Source: Lepidodermella squamata (lineage: Eukaryota; Gastrotricha). Taken from it: a stretch of DNA of 64,000 bases. The stretch lies in assembly GCA_047495785.1 (NCBI GenBank), contig JBLDXI010000013.1, positions 2,976,001-3,040,000 on the forward strand, given 5' to 3'. The notes under the pieces were generated by a model that saw only the letters and a program-made list of their open reading frames with translations, made no database searches and was not told the origin of the DNA. Position numbers and translations under genes: made by a program. This document shows, piece after piece, positions 1 through 10,500 of the stretch. Every line of letters begins with the position of its first letter. The first letter of the stretch is position 1.

Positions 1-449
1 TATACAACATCTGTGCCATAGGTAGTTGTGTATGATTTCAATTTCTCTCTGGAGTATGTAACAAAACAAAACAATAGTCAAATCGCAATTGTCTCTCCGC
101 CCAATAAACGCCGTTTGAAAAATTAATTGTCTGTGCTCCCACTCGTGCGCATTATATTATTATTCATCAACACTTTATGGGTGTGATCGTCCATTTTTTG
201 TGATCAGAGTTCGATTAAGGTGCGTGGGGCAAGGCGGCACATGTGGGACGAAAGCGAACTCCCACGCATCCTCTTGGACTATCAATTTTTTGTGTTGTAT
301 TTTTAGCCCTAATACTTATGGACGGACTGAAAAATAGTGAATTGTGGGTAAAAATCCACACGAGCGCTTGCGCAATCAAGGCGCGCGACTTTGCCAAAGG
401 AATCAATCAATGAAATATAGATTTTTCGATTTAAGCCATTGAATAAACG
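1..449. other. Upstream non-coding stretch
   Basis: No supported gene lies here. It should hold the promoter and 5' untranslated region of the lipase-like gene that starts at 450. I see no clear TATA box or repeat. Confidence 0.5.
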
Positions 450-1963
450 ATGCAGCTTTATCTTGTGTTGATTGCCCTTATTTCAGGAGCGTTTGCCGAG
501 AAAACACTCAAACAAGTTCGCCGTGAACTGCGAAAATTTAGCGAACTGCCTGAGGTTGGCCAAATTTATCGATTTCGAAGCGAACCTAACCAATGGGTGA
601 CAGTTGCGCCTCATTCACTGCAGAATCTCTTCCTGTCCAAGATTTTCCTAATTTTCCCCCACGAAGCCGGAAGCTTTGAGTCGATTGTTTGGAAAAACGT
701 CCTGGCAGTTGGTTTGAAGAAGGAGGTTCAATTTGCTGATGTTTTACTTCTTGATCGAGTTCCTCAAACTGGAAGCGCCGCTGTAGACTTGATTTACAAA
801 TCGCTCCCTACTCGAGTCCCTGGGAGCGCAATTCACTGCATTGGGGTTGGCTTCGGCACTCGACTCTGCGCTATTCTCGGCAAACTGTTGCTCGACGAAC
901 ATGGAGACGGTCTCGCTCGCATCACTGCCCTCGATCCAATGGGGAAAATGGAGGTGGAATTGGCAGGCAATGATGCGGATCTCAGAGCTCCTATCGACTT
1001 TGATCTAGTCGACGTCGCTGGTTTTGTCGATGCTTACCACACTTCGTTTTTAGGCACGAAAGACCTCGTAGGCGACGTCGATGTTTTCGTCAATTCAGCC
1101 ATCATTCAACCTGAATGCCTGCCCCTCAGCCTCGCGACTGAAATTATCAACGTTTGCCACGAAAGTCGCTTGAAATGCCCGCCGATGGACACGTTACACA
1201 GCTGCGCGTTTGGAAACAACTGCCCTAGGAGCCTGATTGATGAACTCGATGAAGCCGTCAGATCGGCCCCTAACTACGCTGCTCAGTATGATTCGCGCTA
1301 TTCGGAAGATATTTATCTGATGTTCCGGCCTTCGCAAGAGCGTGCGGCTCTGTTATTTGCATCCTCGCTGCAGCCTTACGTCAACTGCCCAGCTTGTAAA
1401 CCTAACCTCAACTACAAAATGTGCCCATGTGACGAAGCTACACTCCTAAGGGTAAGCTTATCACAACTAATAATAACCAAGTAGCTTCGCTCATTTTTCA
1501 GAAAATTTTGAAATTATTGAATCTATTTATTTTTAAGTGGGTATCGATTTTGTAGAGAATTGCGATTTTTGATTCCATGTAGGACGGACGCCGTTAATCC
1601 ATTAGCTCTAATCCAAAACAGTGTCTCTTAGCAGACCAAATTTTTTAGCTTGACAGAAACATCCTAATGCATCGTATTTTATCTTATATTTTCCTGATTT
1701 TTCTGACAAAAATCACGAAACCCGAAGAAACTTTTTTCCGCTAAAATCAAGCCTAAATCATTTCTAAGGCATTATTTTTGCTTCTTTTTTAGAATTACGA
1801 AGAATGTCCCAAGAAATGTGCCAAGCCAGAAAATTTCGGCATCAAGCTTCGTACTAATGCGACTGGAACCTTCCACGTCTCAACTTCCGGCTGGTGGCCC
1901 TACTTCGAATGCGTCACTGACGAAGACTTTGCAGTTCTCGACCCCAACGCCCGCCCAGTTTGA
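450..1963 (+). CDS. Secreted lipase-fold protein, catalytic serine lost
   Basis: Two exons, 450-1451 and 1793-1963, joined in phase 0, give about 390 residues. The N-terminus (MQLYLVLIALISGAFA) is a signal peptide, so the product is secreted. The middle matches the pancreatic-type lipase fold: the segment IHCIGVGFGTRL sits where active enzymes have the GHSLG elbow, ITALDP carries the catalytic aspartate, and NVCHESRL carries the likely catalytic histidine. The nucleophile serine is glycine (GVGFG), so hydrolysis is not expected. Insect yolk proteins are a known case of this same fold with the serine replaced, which suggests a binding or storage role, but that is inference. The C-terminal exon adds more cysteines. 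An AATAAA lies at 2051. It converges on the MSH4 gene, with 123 bp between stop codons. Confidence 0.8.
1452..1792 (+). other. Intron of the lipase-like gene
   Basis: 341 bp intron with a GTAAGC donor and TTTTTTAG acceptor. It is AT-rich and longer than the usual intron here. No gene or repeat was recognised in it. Confidence 0.7.
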
Positions 1964-2086
1964 AAGAGCGAAAAATCGCAAATTTCCGTTGGACTGAATC
2001 AGATTTATTTTTGCAGTAAATAATCACAACAAGATATTATTTAACCATTGAATAAAATCACATTTCATTGGCACAACTGAGAATTA

Positions 2087-5083
2087 TTAAGGCGGAGTTA
2101 TTTCATGTAAAACAGGTGCAAAATCTTGTTTCAGTTTGAGCAGTTGGTTGCAGATCATCTTGAAATTCACCGGAGGGCTGTTCGGTTTTTCGAGTCCAGT
2201 CACCACAAATCTAGCAATTTTCAACAGCAGTGACGCCAGTCGCATTTTCGCCCGACGCCGGTCAGAAATCACGCACTCCTCCGTATTACGTCGCTGGCGA
2301 ATGCGAAGCGCGTCCATTTTCTTGACATAGATTTTCGCTAGATCCAAAATCTCTCGAGGCATCATAGTCAATTCGAGGATTTGAATGCCGTAATGTTGGG
2401 TTTGAACTACCCCGGTTCGCAGGCGATGCGTCACCGTTAAACGGTCGTTACTTGAGTTGGACGTTGACGAGCCTGGGGAAGTTATCGTCGAGCCGCTGTT
2501 TGCCTTTTCTAGCTCGAAGCAACACGTCTCCACGTTGGGGTAGAGAGATGCCAACAAACTCAAATCCGTGAAATGCGTCGCGAAAAATGAGTAGGCATTC
2601 GTCATCAAAAGCTCCTCGCAAACAGCAAAACTGATGCCGAAACCTTCGTCGGGGCTAGTAGCTGAAAAAATCTCAAAATTATACACAAATAACTTAGTTT
2701 TTCCAGTCACAAACCTCTTCCGAATTCGTCGACAATGATCAGAGAATGTTTCGTGATATTCGCTAAAATGTAACTCATCTCGCGAACTTCAAGCATGAAA
2801 CTCGACATGTTCGTCTCGATATCGTCATTTGTGTCCAGCCTCGCGAATAACCGATCAGTTAGTCGCAATTTCGCAACATCAGCCGGAACGTAACACCCGA
2901 TTTGGGCCATGATTTGAATCAGCGCGATCATTCTCAAGTACGTAGTTTTTCCAGTCATGTTAGGCCCGGTTATTAGGACGAAATTCGACCCAGATTCGGC
3001 GATTACATCGTTCGCGACAACAGATTGAGGCGTGAAATGAGCGATCATGGGGTGTTTCGCCTTTTTCAGCAGCAAAACGTCCTCGAAGCGAGGCATCACG
3101 TAACCGCCAATTAACGAAGCATCGGCTAATGAAACAAGGAGATCGACGATTGAAACGCTCTCGGCTAATTTGTACAGGCACGAGACGTAAGGCCGAATTT
3201 TATCGGTCAAAATCAATAGAACACTGCGGAAAAAAATCAGTTAAATTTTGAAAAGAAATTGTTAATTAAAATTTACTTGTTTGCGAGTTGGACGATTTCA
3301 GCCTCGGCATTTTGGAGTCGATTATTAAGCGAAATCATGTAATTCGTGGTGAAACTGAGCACATTTTTCCATCTTGAAACTTTGATGAATTCAGGCGGTA
3401 AGCGTTGGTGATTCGACACGGACGAAGCCGAAAGGCGGCCATTACCCCGGGTTGAAGGAGTAGTCGTCACTTTTGAGTTCAAAAAATTAGCCGGTAATTG
3501 AATGTGATAGCCTCGAAGTGAGTTGTTACTCAATTTCAGCGGCAAACTGTATTTAGTCGCGAGTTGAGAAACACATTCCGTAACATCTTCAACAGTTTCG
3601 TTCCAAGCTTGACGGCAAACATCCAACATTTCATGAACGCCTTGTTTTACCAGGAAAGTTTTCTGGGCAGCCGAGCTTTTACGGTGAATAAAGTTATCCT
3701 CATTCAACACTTCGTCCAGGCAAGTTTTCAATTCAGAAAAACCGTCCATGTCCAGCAACGCTCGGCAGGCTACGAAAATTGGCGCTTGGCATCGAGTCAA
3801 AATGGCTTGAAGACCAGGAACTGATTCGACAATCTTCCTCAAAATTATAAATTGGTTCAGCCGGTACTCCATTGTTTTCAACGTTTCTTTATTCGGTTTG
3901 TGTACGAATAATGTAATAACTCGTTCAACATCAGGCCAATGCGAGAGGATTGACCGTAAATCATTCAATAACTGCTCATGTTCTGGCGCCACTAGCTCAG
4001 TAACAGCGTTCAAACGTTCAGTAACGGTGGCGTGATCAAATGGGGGTTGAAGAATATTGGCGCGCAGCAGACGACTTCCACCAAAAGTTTGCGTATGATT
4101 CAGAACACCGTACAATGTTCTGTTGCCTTCAGGATCGATCAAATTTTCGACAAGTTCCAAATATTTTGCAGCTCTCGAGTCGACAAACATTATTTGGTCA
4201 ATGCCCAAATATTCAAATTTCAGCGATGAAGGAGCAAAAATAACTTTTTGCGTGAATTCGGCGTACTTAATCAAAGCAGCAACGGCAGAAAAAGCGTAGT
4301 ACTTATTTTGAAGATGAAGTTGTATAGTAGCGAGTGAGTCGGGTAGAGCAAGTTGTTTGACAAATTGCATTCCGATGGAATTGCTGAAATAACGGCGCTG
4401 GACCAAATTTATCTCGCATCTCGTGCTTTCGGAAATTGTTTCAAACAATAACGAGGCTGTTCCGTCATTTCGGCAAGCTGTATGAGGTAGCACCAACTAA
4501 ACCATTTCAAAGCTCTGAATAGTTTCAAAATAATGCAGAAAAACATACGGTAGCAGGGGATTCGACGTCCAATTTGCTGAGAAGCTTCACGTAGCTTTGA
4601 GAATCTGAGAACTGGGACACCTTCAAAACTGGAAACGAATAATCCATGCTGGCAACTCCGATTTCGCCTTGCGCGAGGCCACGCCCTTCAACAATTGCTA
4701 TATAATAAGCAAAATGATTGTTGAAAAGCCATCTACCAAGGTCACATTACCCATAACAACGCTATTAGCTATAGAAGGCACGTATGATGATTTTGATCCT
4801 GGTGTTCGTAAGCTGTTAGGAGTCCGCATTGGCGTGGCATTTGCAGACCGCCCTCTTGACACAGATGATGTGGTTGAGGTAGGAGCTCGAGGAATTCGAG
4901 GTGGTAGTTCACGCCTCACCCCGCCAGGTATGCTGAGAAGCGCAAAACCATTATGACTGAATTGATATTTCAGGAATCAAACCTGATATCGCCTGATGTG
5001 CTTTCAAACAGACTCTCACCGCCAGCCTGTGACGAGAAGAAAGAGCGGCTTCCGACCGGGACAGACGCTGATGATGAGGCCAT
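2087..5083 (-). CDS. msh4: MutS homologue MSH4 (meiotic recombination)
   Basis: Six exons on the minus strand: 5083-4983, 4932-4751, 4697-4549, 4496-3277, 3223-2715 and 2661-2087, separated by introns of 49-53 bp. They give 911 residues, close to the family length. MSH4 pairs with MSH5 as a clamp that stabilises crossover intermediates in meiosis and does not repair mismatches. The first 80 residues are low complexity, and no mismatch-binding domain I is seen, as expected for MSH4. The segment VEGRGLAQGEIGVASMD opens the conserved core. The ATPase has Walker A GPNMTGKTT (about 637-645), the stretch DTNDDIETNMSSF, and Walker B SLIIVDEFGR. The helix after Walker B reads DEFGRATS where most MutS proteins have GRGTS. 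An in-frame ATG at 5134 is an alternative start. NUDCD2 ends 151 bp upstream on the same strand. Confidence 0.93.
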
Positions 5084-5234
5084 GTAATCACATAAGTTAC
5101 CCCTTTGAAAAATATTACGTAATAACTTCAACATGGTTCTTCGTTCTTGTAATAAAATGATCAATAAACCGGTAAATTCAGAATTCCACAAAGTTAAAGC
5201 GGTCAATGAGTTGATTTGGCTAGTTCTATCTGTG

Positions 5235-5708
5235 CTAAAAAGCAGGTCCGCCATTTTCGTAGTTCCCAGTGATGGTTGCATTGGAAAAATCAAAGCCGGG
5301 AGTTTCAGATTGGAATCGCTGAAGAGTAAGCTTCTTCTTCATTTCTTCCAGAGTCCAGACGTCAGGAGCACACTGACCATCTTTCAGCAAAGCAGACCAG
5401 CAATTATCAGCTGTGCGACGCGTTTTAGTCAGAACAATTTTCAGCAGGCGCCCATCGTCTTCAATCGTCCAAATCGCATCCGCACTTACAATTGAGCCAA
5501 ACAAATCACCTTGCAAGATAGTAGAGCCAAAAAGCTTGAGATCGATGTATTGAGTTTTAATCAGGCAGCCCACATCACGACGGGTGATTTTTTGGCCACC
5601 ATTTTTAAGACTATTGACCTCGATTGTTACATCGTTCATGGTTTGCCACCAACGACCCCATTCAGTTTTACACGGCACGACGCCGGAGGTTTCATCAAAA
5701 TTAGCCAT
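5235..5708 (-). CDS. nudcd2: NudC domain-containing protein 2
   Basis: A single exon encodes 157 residues, the same length as the human protein. NUDCD2 is a small p23/CS-fold co-chaperone that works with Hsp90 and supports LIS1 and dynein-linked proteins in the cytoplasm. Matching stretches include SGVVPCKTEWGRWWQT near the start, IVLTKTRRTADNCW in the core and KLTLQRFQSETPGFDF near the end. I chose the ATG at 5708 because MANFDETSGVVPC aligns with the family start. A strong acceptor-like CTATTTCTTCAG lies about 23 bp upstream, which fits either a 5' UTR intron or a spliced-leader site. The stop is followed after 151 bp by the MSH4 start codon. Confidence 0.94.
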   Translation of the reverse strand: MANFDETSGVVPCKTEWGRWWQTMNDVTIEVNSLKNGGQKITRRDVGCLIKTQYIDLKLFGSTILQGDLFGSIVSADAIWTIEDDGRLLKIVLTKTRRTADNCWSALLKDGQCAPDVWTLEEMKKKLTLQRFQSETPGFDFSNATITGNYENGGPAF

Positions 5709-6450
5709 TCCCAATAATAGCAATCGAGCCTGAAGAAATAGAAAATGAGCTGAAACACGGTGTCATGGTGGTGGTAAATCAGAAGCGAGAGGCCGGGCAC
5801 CAAATGATTTCAGGCAACATTAAGCAAAGAGTGAGACTTCATTATTCCATAGAACTACAAATTACAGACCGGAGCTCAGAGATCCCAAAAGAACTGCGCT
5901 AAATATGGCTAGAAACTACAAACAAGTTGAGCAGAGCGTTGTATTTGCAAAAACCACCAGAACTTGGCTCTGCTTACAGCTCAGGGCGACCTATTATTCG
6001 CCGTCAACATCAATCAAAACTCTAGGAGACAGTAGATGGGCTTTAAACTTGGGTCTTCAGACTCGGGCGGAGCCAAGGCTTTCCAGAACACGGTGCGCGC
6101 CAAAAAATCAAATTTGCCTCTCAGTAAAATGCATTGTACAAAAATAAATTTTTACTATTTAGATAATTGTTTTCCATTTTTTGTAATTTGAGGTGTAGAT
6201 GGTCACTGAGAAATATTTTTGCGATCAATCTCACTCGGCGTCTCTTTTCGTCAGCTTTCAGCAAGCATGAGTGGCCTGGAGATGCTTTCTTGGTTCGAAG
6301 ATAGCTCACGGTTGCTCTTTTGGTGAATTTTTTGTTCATTGTGCTTATGTGAGAATAATCTATGGGTTTCTTTCTACGTTTTTCTTGATCAGCACTTTTT
6401 TAAATCATTTTCTATACATTTTTCTAGATGACAGACTGACCATTATTGTC
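5709..6450. other. Intergenic stretch, no gene recognised
   Basis: Lies between the divergent NUDCD2 (-) and secreted cysteine-rich (+) genes. Open frames here are short, unlike known families and without coding character. It probably holds both promoters. Confidence 0.5.
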
Positions 6451-7086
6451 ATGATTTTTATCCTCGGATTTCACTTGTTGATTCTTTTCAGTGGAATATT
6501 GGCATGGTAAGCATCTCCGATTTATCGATGACTCGGGATATTTTATTATGCATTTTTAGGGATTGCCGCGTGTATACACCGAATGATCGTAGATATTATT
6601 CGAACTTGGGATGCAAGGTGCAATGCTCGTTCATAAAAACAGACGATCAAGAGTGTTGCGTTATCACAAAGTGTCCACAAAGTGAGTGCTTTACCTATTA
6701 GTTATGCTCTTCAAGTGATGTGTTACGCTACTTCTTTAGCATGTGTCGATAATCACAGCCATGCCCGCAAAAAAGGCGAAGAGTGGGTCGAACCTGTTGC
6801 TGAAGACGAGCGTTTTAAAAAGCTCTGCTCCTGCCTACCTTTTACATCAATTGTGCCATTTGGCCCAGACGAAAAGACGTCTGATGGTTCTTATCCGTAC
6901 ACCAAGAATTGTCTGCTTGCTGCTTGTGAGATGCGTAAGACTGTCGAGGGAGTCGAAACACGCGTATTTGTTAAACCTGGAGAAGCTATTCTTGACAGCA
7001 ACGGAAAGAAATGTCGCTGTGTAAATGGAACTGATCCATTCTTGATGGATGCCAATACACTCTATCACTTTTCTTGCGCGTCGTAG
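6451..7086 (+). CDS. Secreted cysteine-rich protein, VWC-like
   Basis: Three exons, 6451-6506, 6560-6681 and 6740-7086, join in phase and give 174 residues. The first exon encodes a signal peptide (MIFILGFHLLILFSGILA), with cleavage likely just before WDCRVY. The mature protein has about 14 cysteines, including CKVQC, CC, CSC and CRC pairs. Two segments share the pattern C, then G-E-x-W or G-E-A-I, then C-x-C (around CVDNHSHARKKGEEW and GEAILDSNGKKCRC), which resembles von Willebrand factor type C modules, but I cannot assign the family firmly. It is probably extracellular. Introns are 53 and 58 bp with GTAAGC and GTGAGT donors. No close homologue comes to mind. Confidence 0.75.
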
Positions 7087-7504
7087 CATTGGGCGGCGCT
7101 GCTGTTCAACGCTTGCCTAATGCTTGGAAAGCTGCTTTCATTTTCTATATTGCTGAACTCTTGGTCCTTGTGTAATGGTAATAACTGTTCGTCTCATCTT
7201 CCGAAGGAAGCATGCTCTGCTCAATTCAGCATGCATCTGGCAGCTGGTTTAATACCAAAAGCTAGCCCCTAATTGTTGCAATGAATCTTCTCTTCTACTT
7301 GTGCTTATCCTCTGCCTCAGTTCATCGTTGTTTTGTTTTACTAAATTATCCGTTTTATATAAAGAGAACGATGCACCCTATTTAGTTACGAGACTTGGGT
7401 GGAAGATATAAACGTTCTTTCCCGTTTTTATTAGAATTTTTTATCAAACATGAGTTAGCTGATTACCTTCGGATTCAGCTACCGCGTTCTGTTTAGTAAC
7501 GAGA
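7087..7504. other. Intergenic stretch before the KMT2 gene
   Basis: Contains the 3' flank of the cysteine-rich gene and the presumed promoter and 5' UTR of the methyltransferase. No further gene was seen. Confidence 0.5.
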
Positions 7505-10500
7505 ATGGCGGCAACTTCGTCTTCCAACACCGCCGAGGACGACTTGTCAAAGTCCTCGCGCTCGTTACGGAAGCGAACAAACACCGTTAAGAAGTTGTGC
7601 GCATTTTGCGGACTCGGAGAGGACAGCCAACTAGGACAGGGTGACCTTAAAGAATATTCACCTACTCCAGGCTCGACTGTAATGAAAAACTTCATGAAAC
7701 GCCGGCTTCGAGATATGGGAGGCGAACGATTACCTATCAGGCGGTGTGGGTATGTGATTGTGGAGCTCAACGTTAACATCATAATGTTTATTGTGTAATT
7801 TAGAACTCAAGAAAACGCAAATGGAGTGCTGCATGATCGTTTCGGAAATGAAATTTCGGTTGTTCCTGAGATCGAGCGAGTTGGATTTGAATCGGATGAA
7901 GCTGCACTTCAGTTGGTTATCGATCCAGCGGGAAAATTCTGGGCACACCACTGTTGTGCTGCCTGGTCTGAGGACGTCGTGTCATCGAACGACGATCCCA
8001 GCCAGTTGCTTTACGTCGACAAAGCCGTGGTGGGTGCTCTATCCCAGGCGTGTGCCTATTGCAACCGAATGGGCGCGTCTGTTAGGTGCAAATTTAGCAA
8101 ATGCCACCAATTTTACCATTACCCCTGCGCCATGGCAGCGGGTTGTTTTCAAGACTGCAGCTCTTTATCAATGTGGTGCCTCGATCATTTGGATAAGTTG
8201 ACCGAAAGTCACGGCGGCACTTGTGATCAGTGCATGAAGTACGGCGATTTTTCACGCCTGTTGCTTTGCACGGTTTGCGGTCTTCATTACCACGCTGATT
8301 GTTTAGACCCGCCTCTTAACTTGCCCGAACCTAGCGGGTCGGACCAACAAGCTCCTGTTATTGCTCATCTCCGCGCCGGCTGGCAGTGTCCAGAGTGCAA
8401 AACATGCCAAGTGTGCCAAAAACCCAGTGACGATGCCGGCATGTTGTGTTGTGACTCTTGCGACTCTGGTTTCCATATCTACTGCTTACGGCCGGCTATG
8501 CCTGTCGTCCCTCGCGCGCCTTGGAAGTGCTTAAATTGCCGAAAATGCACAGAATGCGGCGGCAGGTTACAAGGTAACCGGCCAGACGCGAAGTGGCGGC
8601 AACACTACACCCTCTGCGACGACTGTTTTCGTCGAGGATCCGCGACCCAGAAAGGCGCTGATTCGCTGCCGTGTTCGGTTTGCCAACAGCCAGGAAAATC
8701 TAAGCCCCTCCATCACTGCGCGCATTGTCAAAAAATTGTTCACGTCGACTGTGACCCGATATCTGACGCCACGAGTGAAACGGGGCAGAGTGGCGAGTAT
8801 CTCGGGGACGCCGATGGCGACTACGCCTGTCCAACTTGCCGGCCTATGATTGCCGAGTCGAGCGCATTCCAAGACCAAACTCAGTCAGATGAGCGGAGTA
8901 ATAACGACAGGTTGAGGCCACCATCAGCCGCGTCAGTCTCCTCTACCGTCCCCACCCCGACCCCGCCCATTCTACCCAGCCAACCCCAGGCCGGGCAGAA
9001 AAAGCTACCCGCAGCGAAAAAACCGGCTGCGAAAAAAGTTCCGCCCAGCTCAACTTCCCAGCGGAAAAACAGTGCTACTAACGCAAGCTCTTCGAAAATG
9101 AGGACGAAGACGAGTAATAACCAAAACCAGTCGAAAGATGGTGCGAGGCAACGTCAACAACAAGCGTTGCGGCGGAGGAGGCAGTGTCGAGGTGAAAACA
9201 CTCAACCAGGCGGAGGGCGGTTCTCTGAAACCGTCACGTCTGGTCCCCAGGAGGACAAGGACGAACGGGCCTGCACAACGGTGATAGTCAAACGAGATAG
9301 CCGTTATGTGCTCGAGCAGGATATCTGTGCTTCGTGTGGTTCGCTTGGAAGTGGCGATGTGGATGCGTTGATAGCATGTGCCCAGTGCGGTCAGGCTTAT
9401 CACATTAACTGTGCCGGAGTTCGACCTAACAAGGTAAACTTAACTCAACGGGAAGGTATCACTTGGGAAAATGGAATGAATGTTTACAATTTTTTCGAAG
9501 AAATTGACATAATTTTTAGATCTAAATTGGGTGGCAGATAGCAAATGACTTGGTAATGCCAACTATTTGTTTAATTTCTACAATTTTGTGGGGAAATGAT
9601 CAATTTTCCAAAATTAAAGGTGCTAAAAGCATTTCCCATATTGGCGATATCACTGAAGAAAATAAAATTCCACCGAAGAAAATTTGGAAAAACCTGATTT
9701 TAAATATTCGATATTTTACCTGGTTAGCCGGAATTCCGCCGGATTTTTTCGTTTTCGTTTATAAGTTTCAATTTCTATGTCATTTGGAGTCCCCCAGGCC
9801 ATTATTCGAAAATTTCAGGCTTTAGGTCCCTCTCATAGGGTTTACCCCACCTTTTTTCTCATAGTTCACGTTATTCGATATTTCACTGGTTTGAGTGAAT
9901 TGTAATAGTTTTCGATCGGCTTAATTCCCAAATTTGGACGTTATAAAGTATTGAAACTAATTTTTGACGATATTAAGCGCAATTATTTTCTTCCAACTTT
10001 TCGTTTACTGACCGTAAACATATTCAGGAGCAGAGGGTGAATTTTCGCATGAAGTTGAAAATATAAAATTAAGGCGGATTTTTTAAACTAATGATAGTGA
10101 GGATTATAATCTTAATCTGATCCAGTAAATTCGGTTTTTCTAACTAAATTCCTCGGCTTGGATCGCTTGCTGGTAATCGAAACTAATTTTTTGAATTTTA
10201 TCAGGTGATGCTATCGAAAGGTTGGCGCTGCATCGAATGCACGGTGTGCGAAGGCTGCGGCCAGACTGCGGACGAGTCGCGGTTGTTGCTGTGCGACGAC
10301 TGTGACGTGTCCTACCACATCTACTGCCTCGACCCACCACTGAAAGACGTACCCCGCGGAACTTGGAAGTGCTCGTGGTGCGTTTCGTGCCACGCCTGCG
10401 GTGCCACGTCACCCGGCACCAACGCCCAGTGGCAGGCTGACTGGACCCGGTGCGCACCGTGCCACTCGCAGCTGGTCTGCCCGGCCTGCGACCGGTCCTA

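Noticed and set aside
4970-5293. Extended minus-strand frame overlapping the NUDCD2 end and the MSH4 start
   Set aside because: Only its last part is MSH4 exon 1; the upstream part has no MSH4 homology, though the ATG at 5134 remains a possible start.
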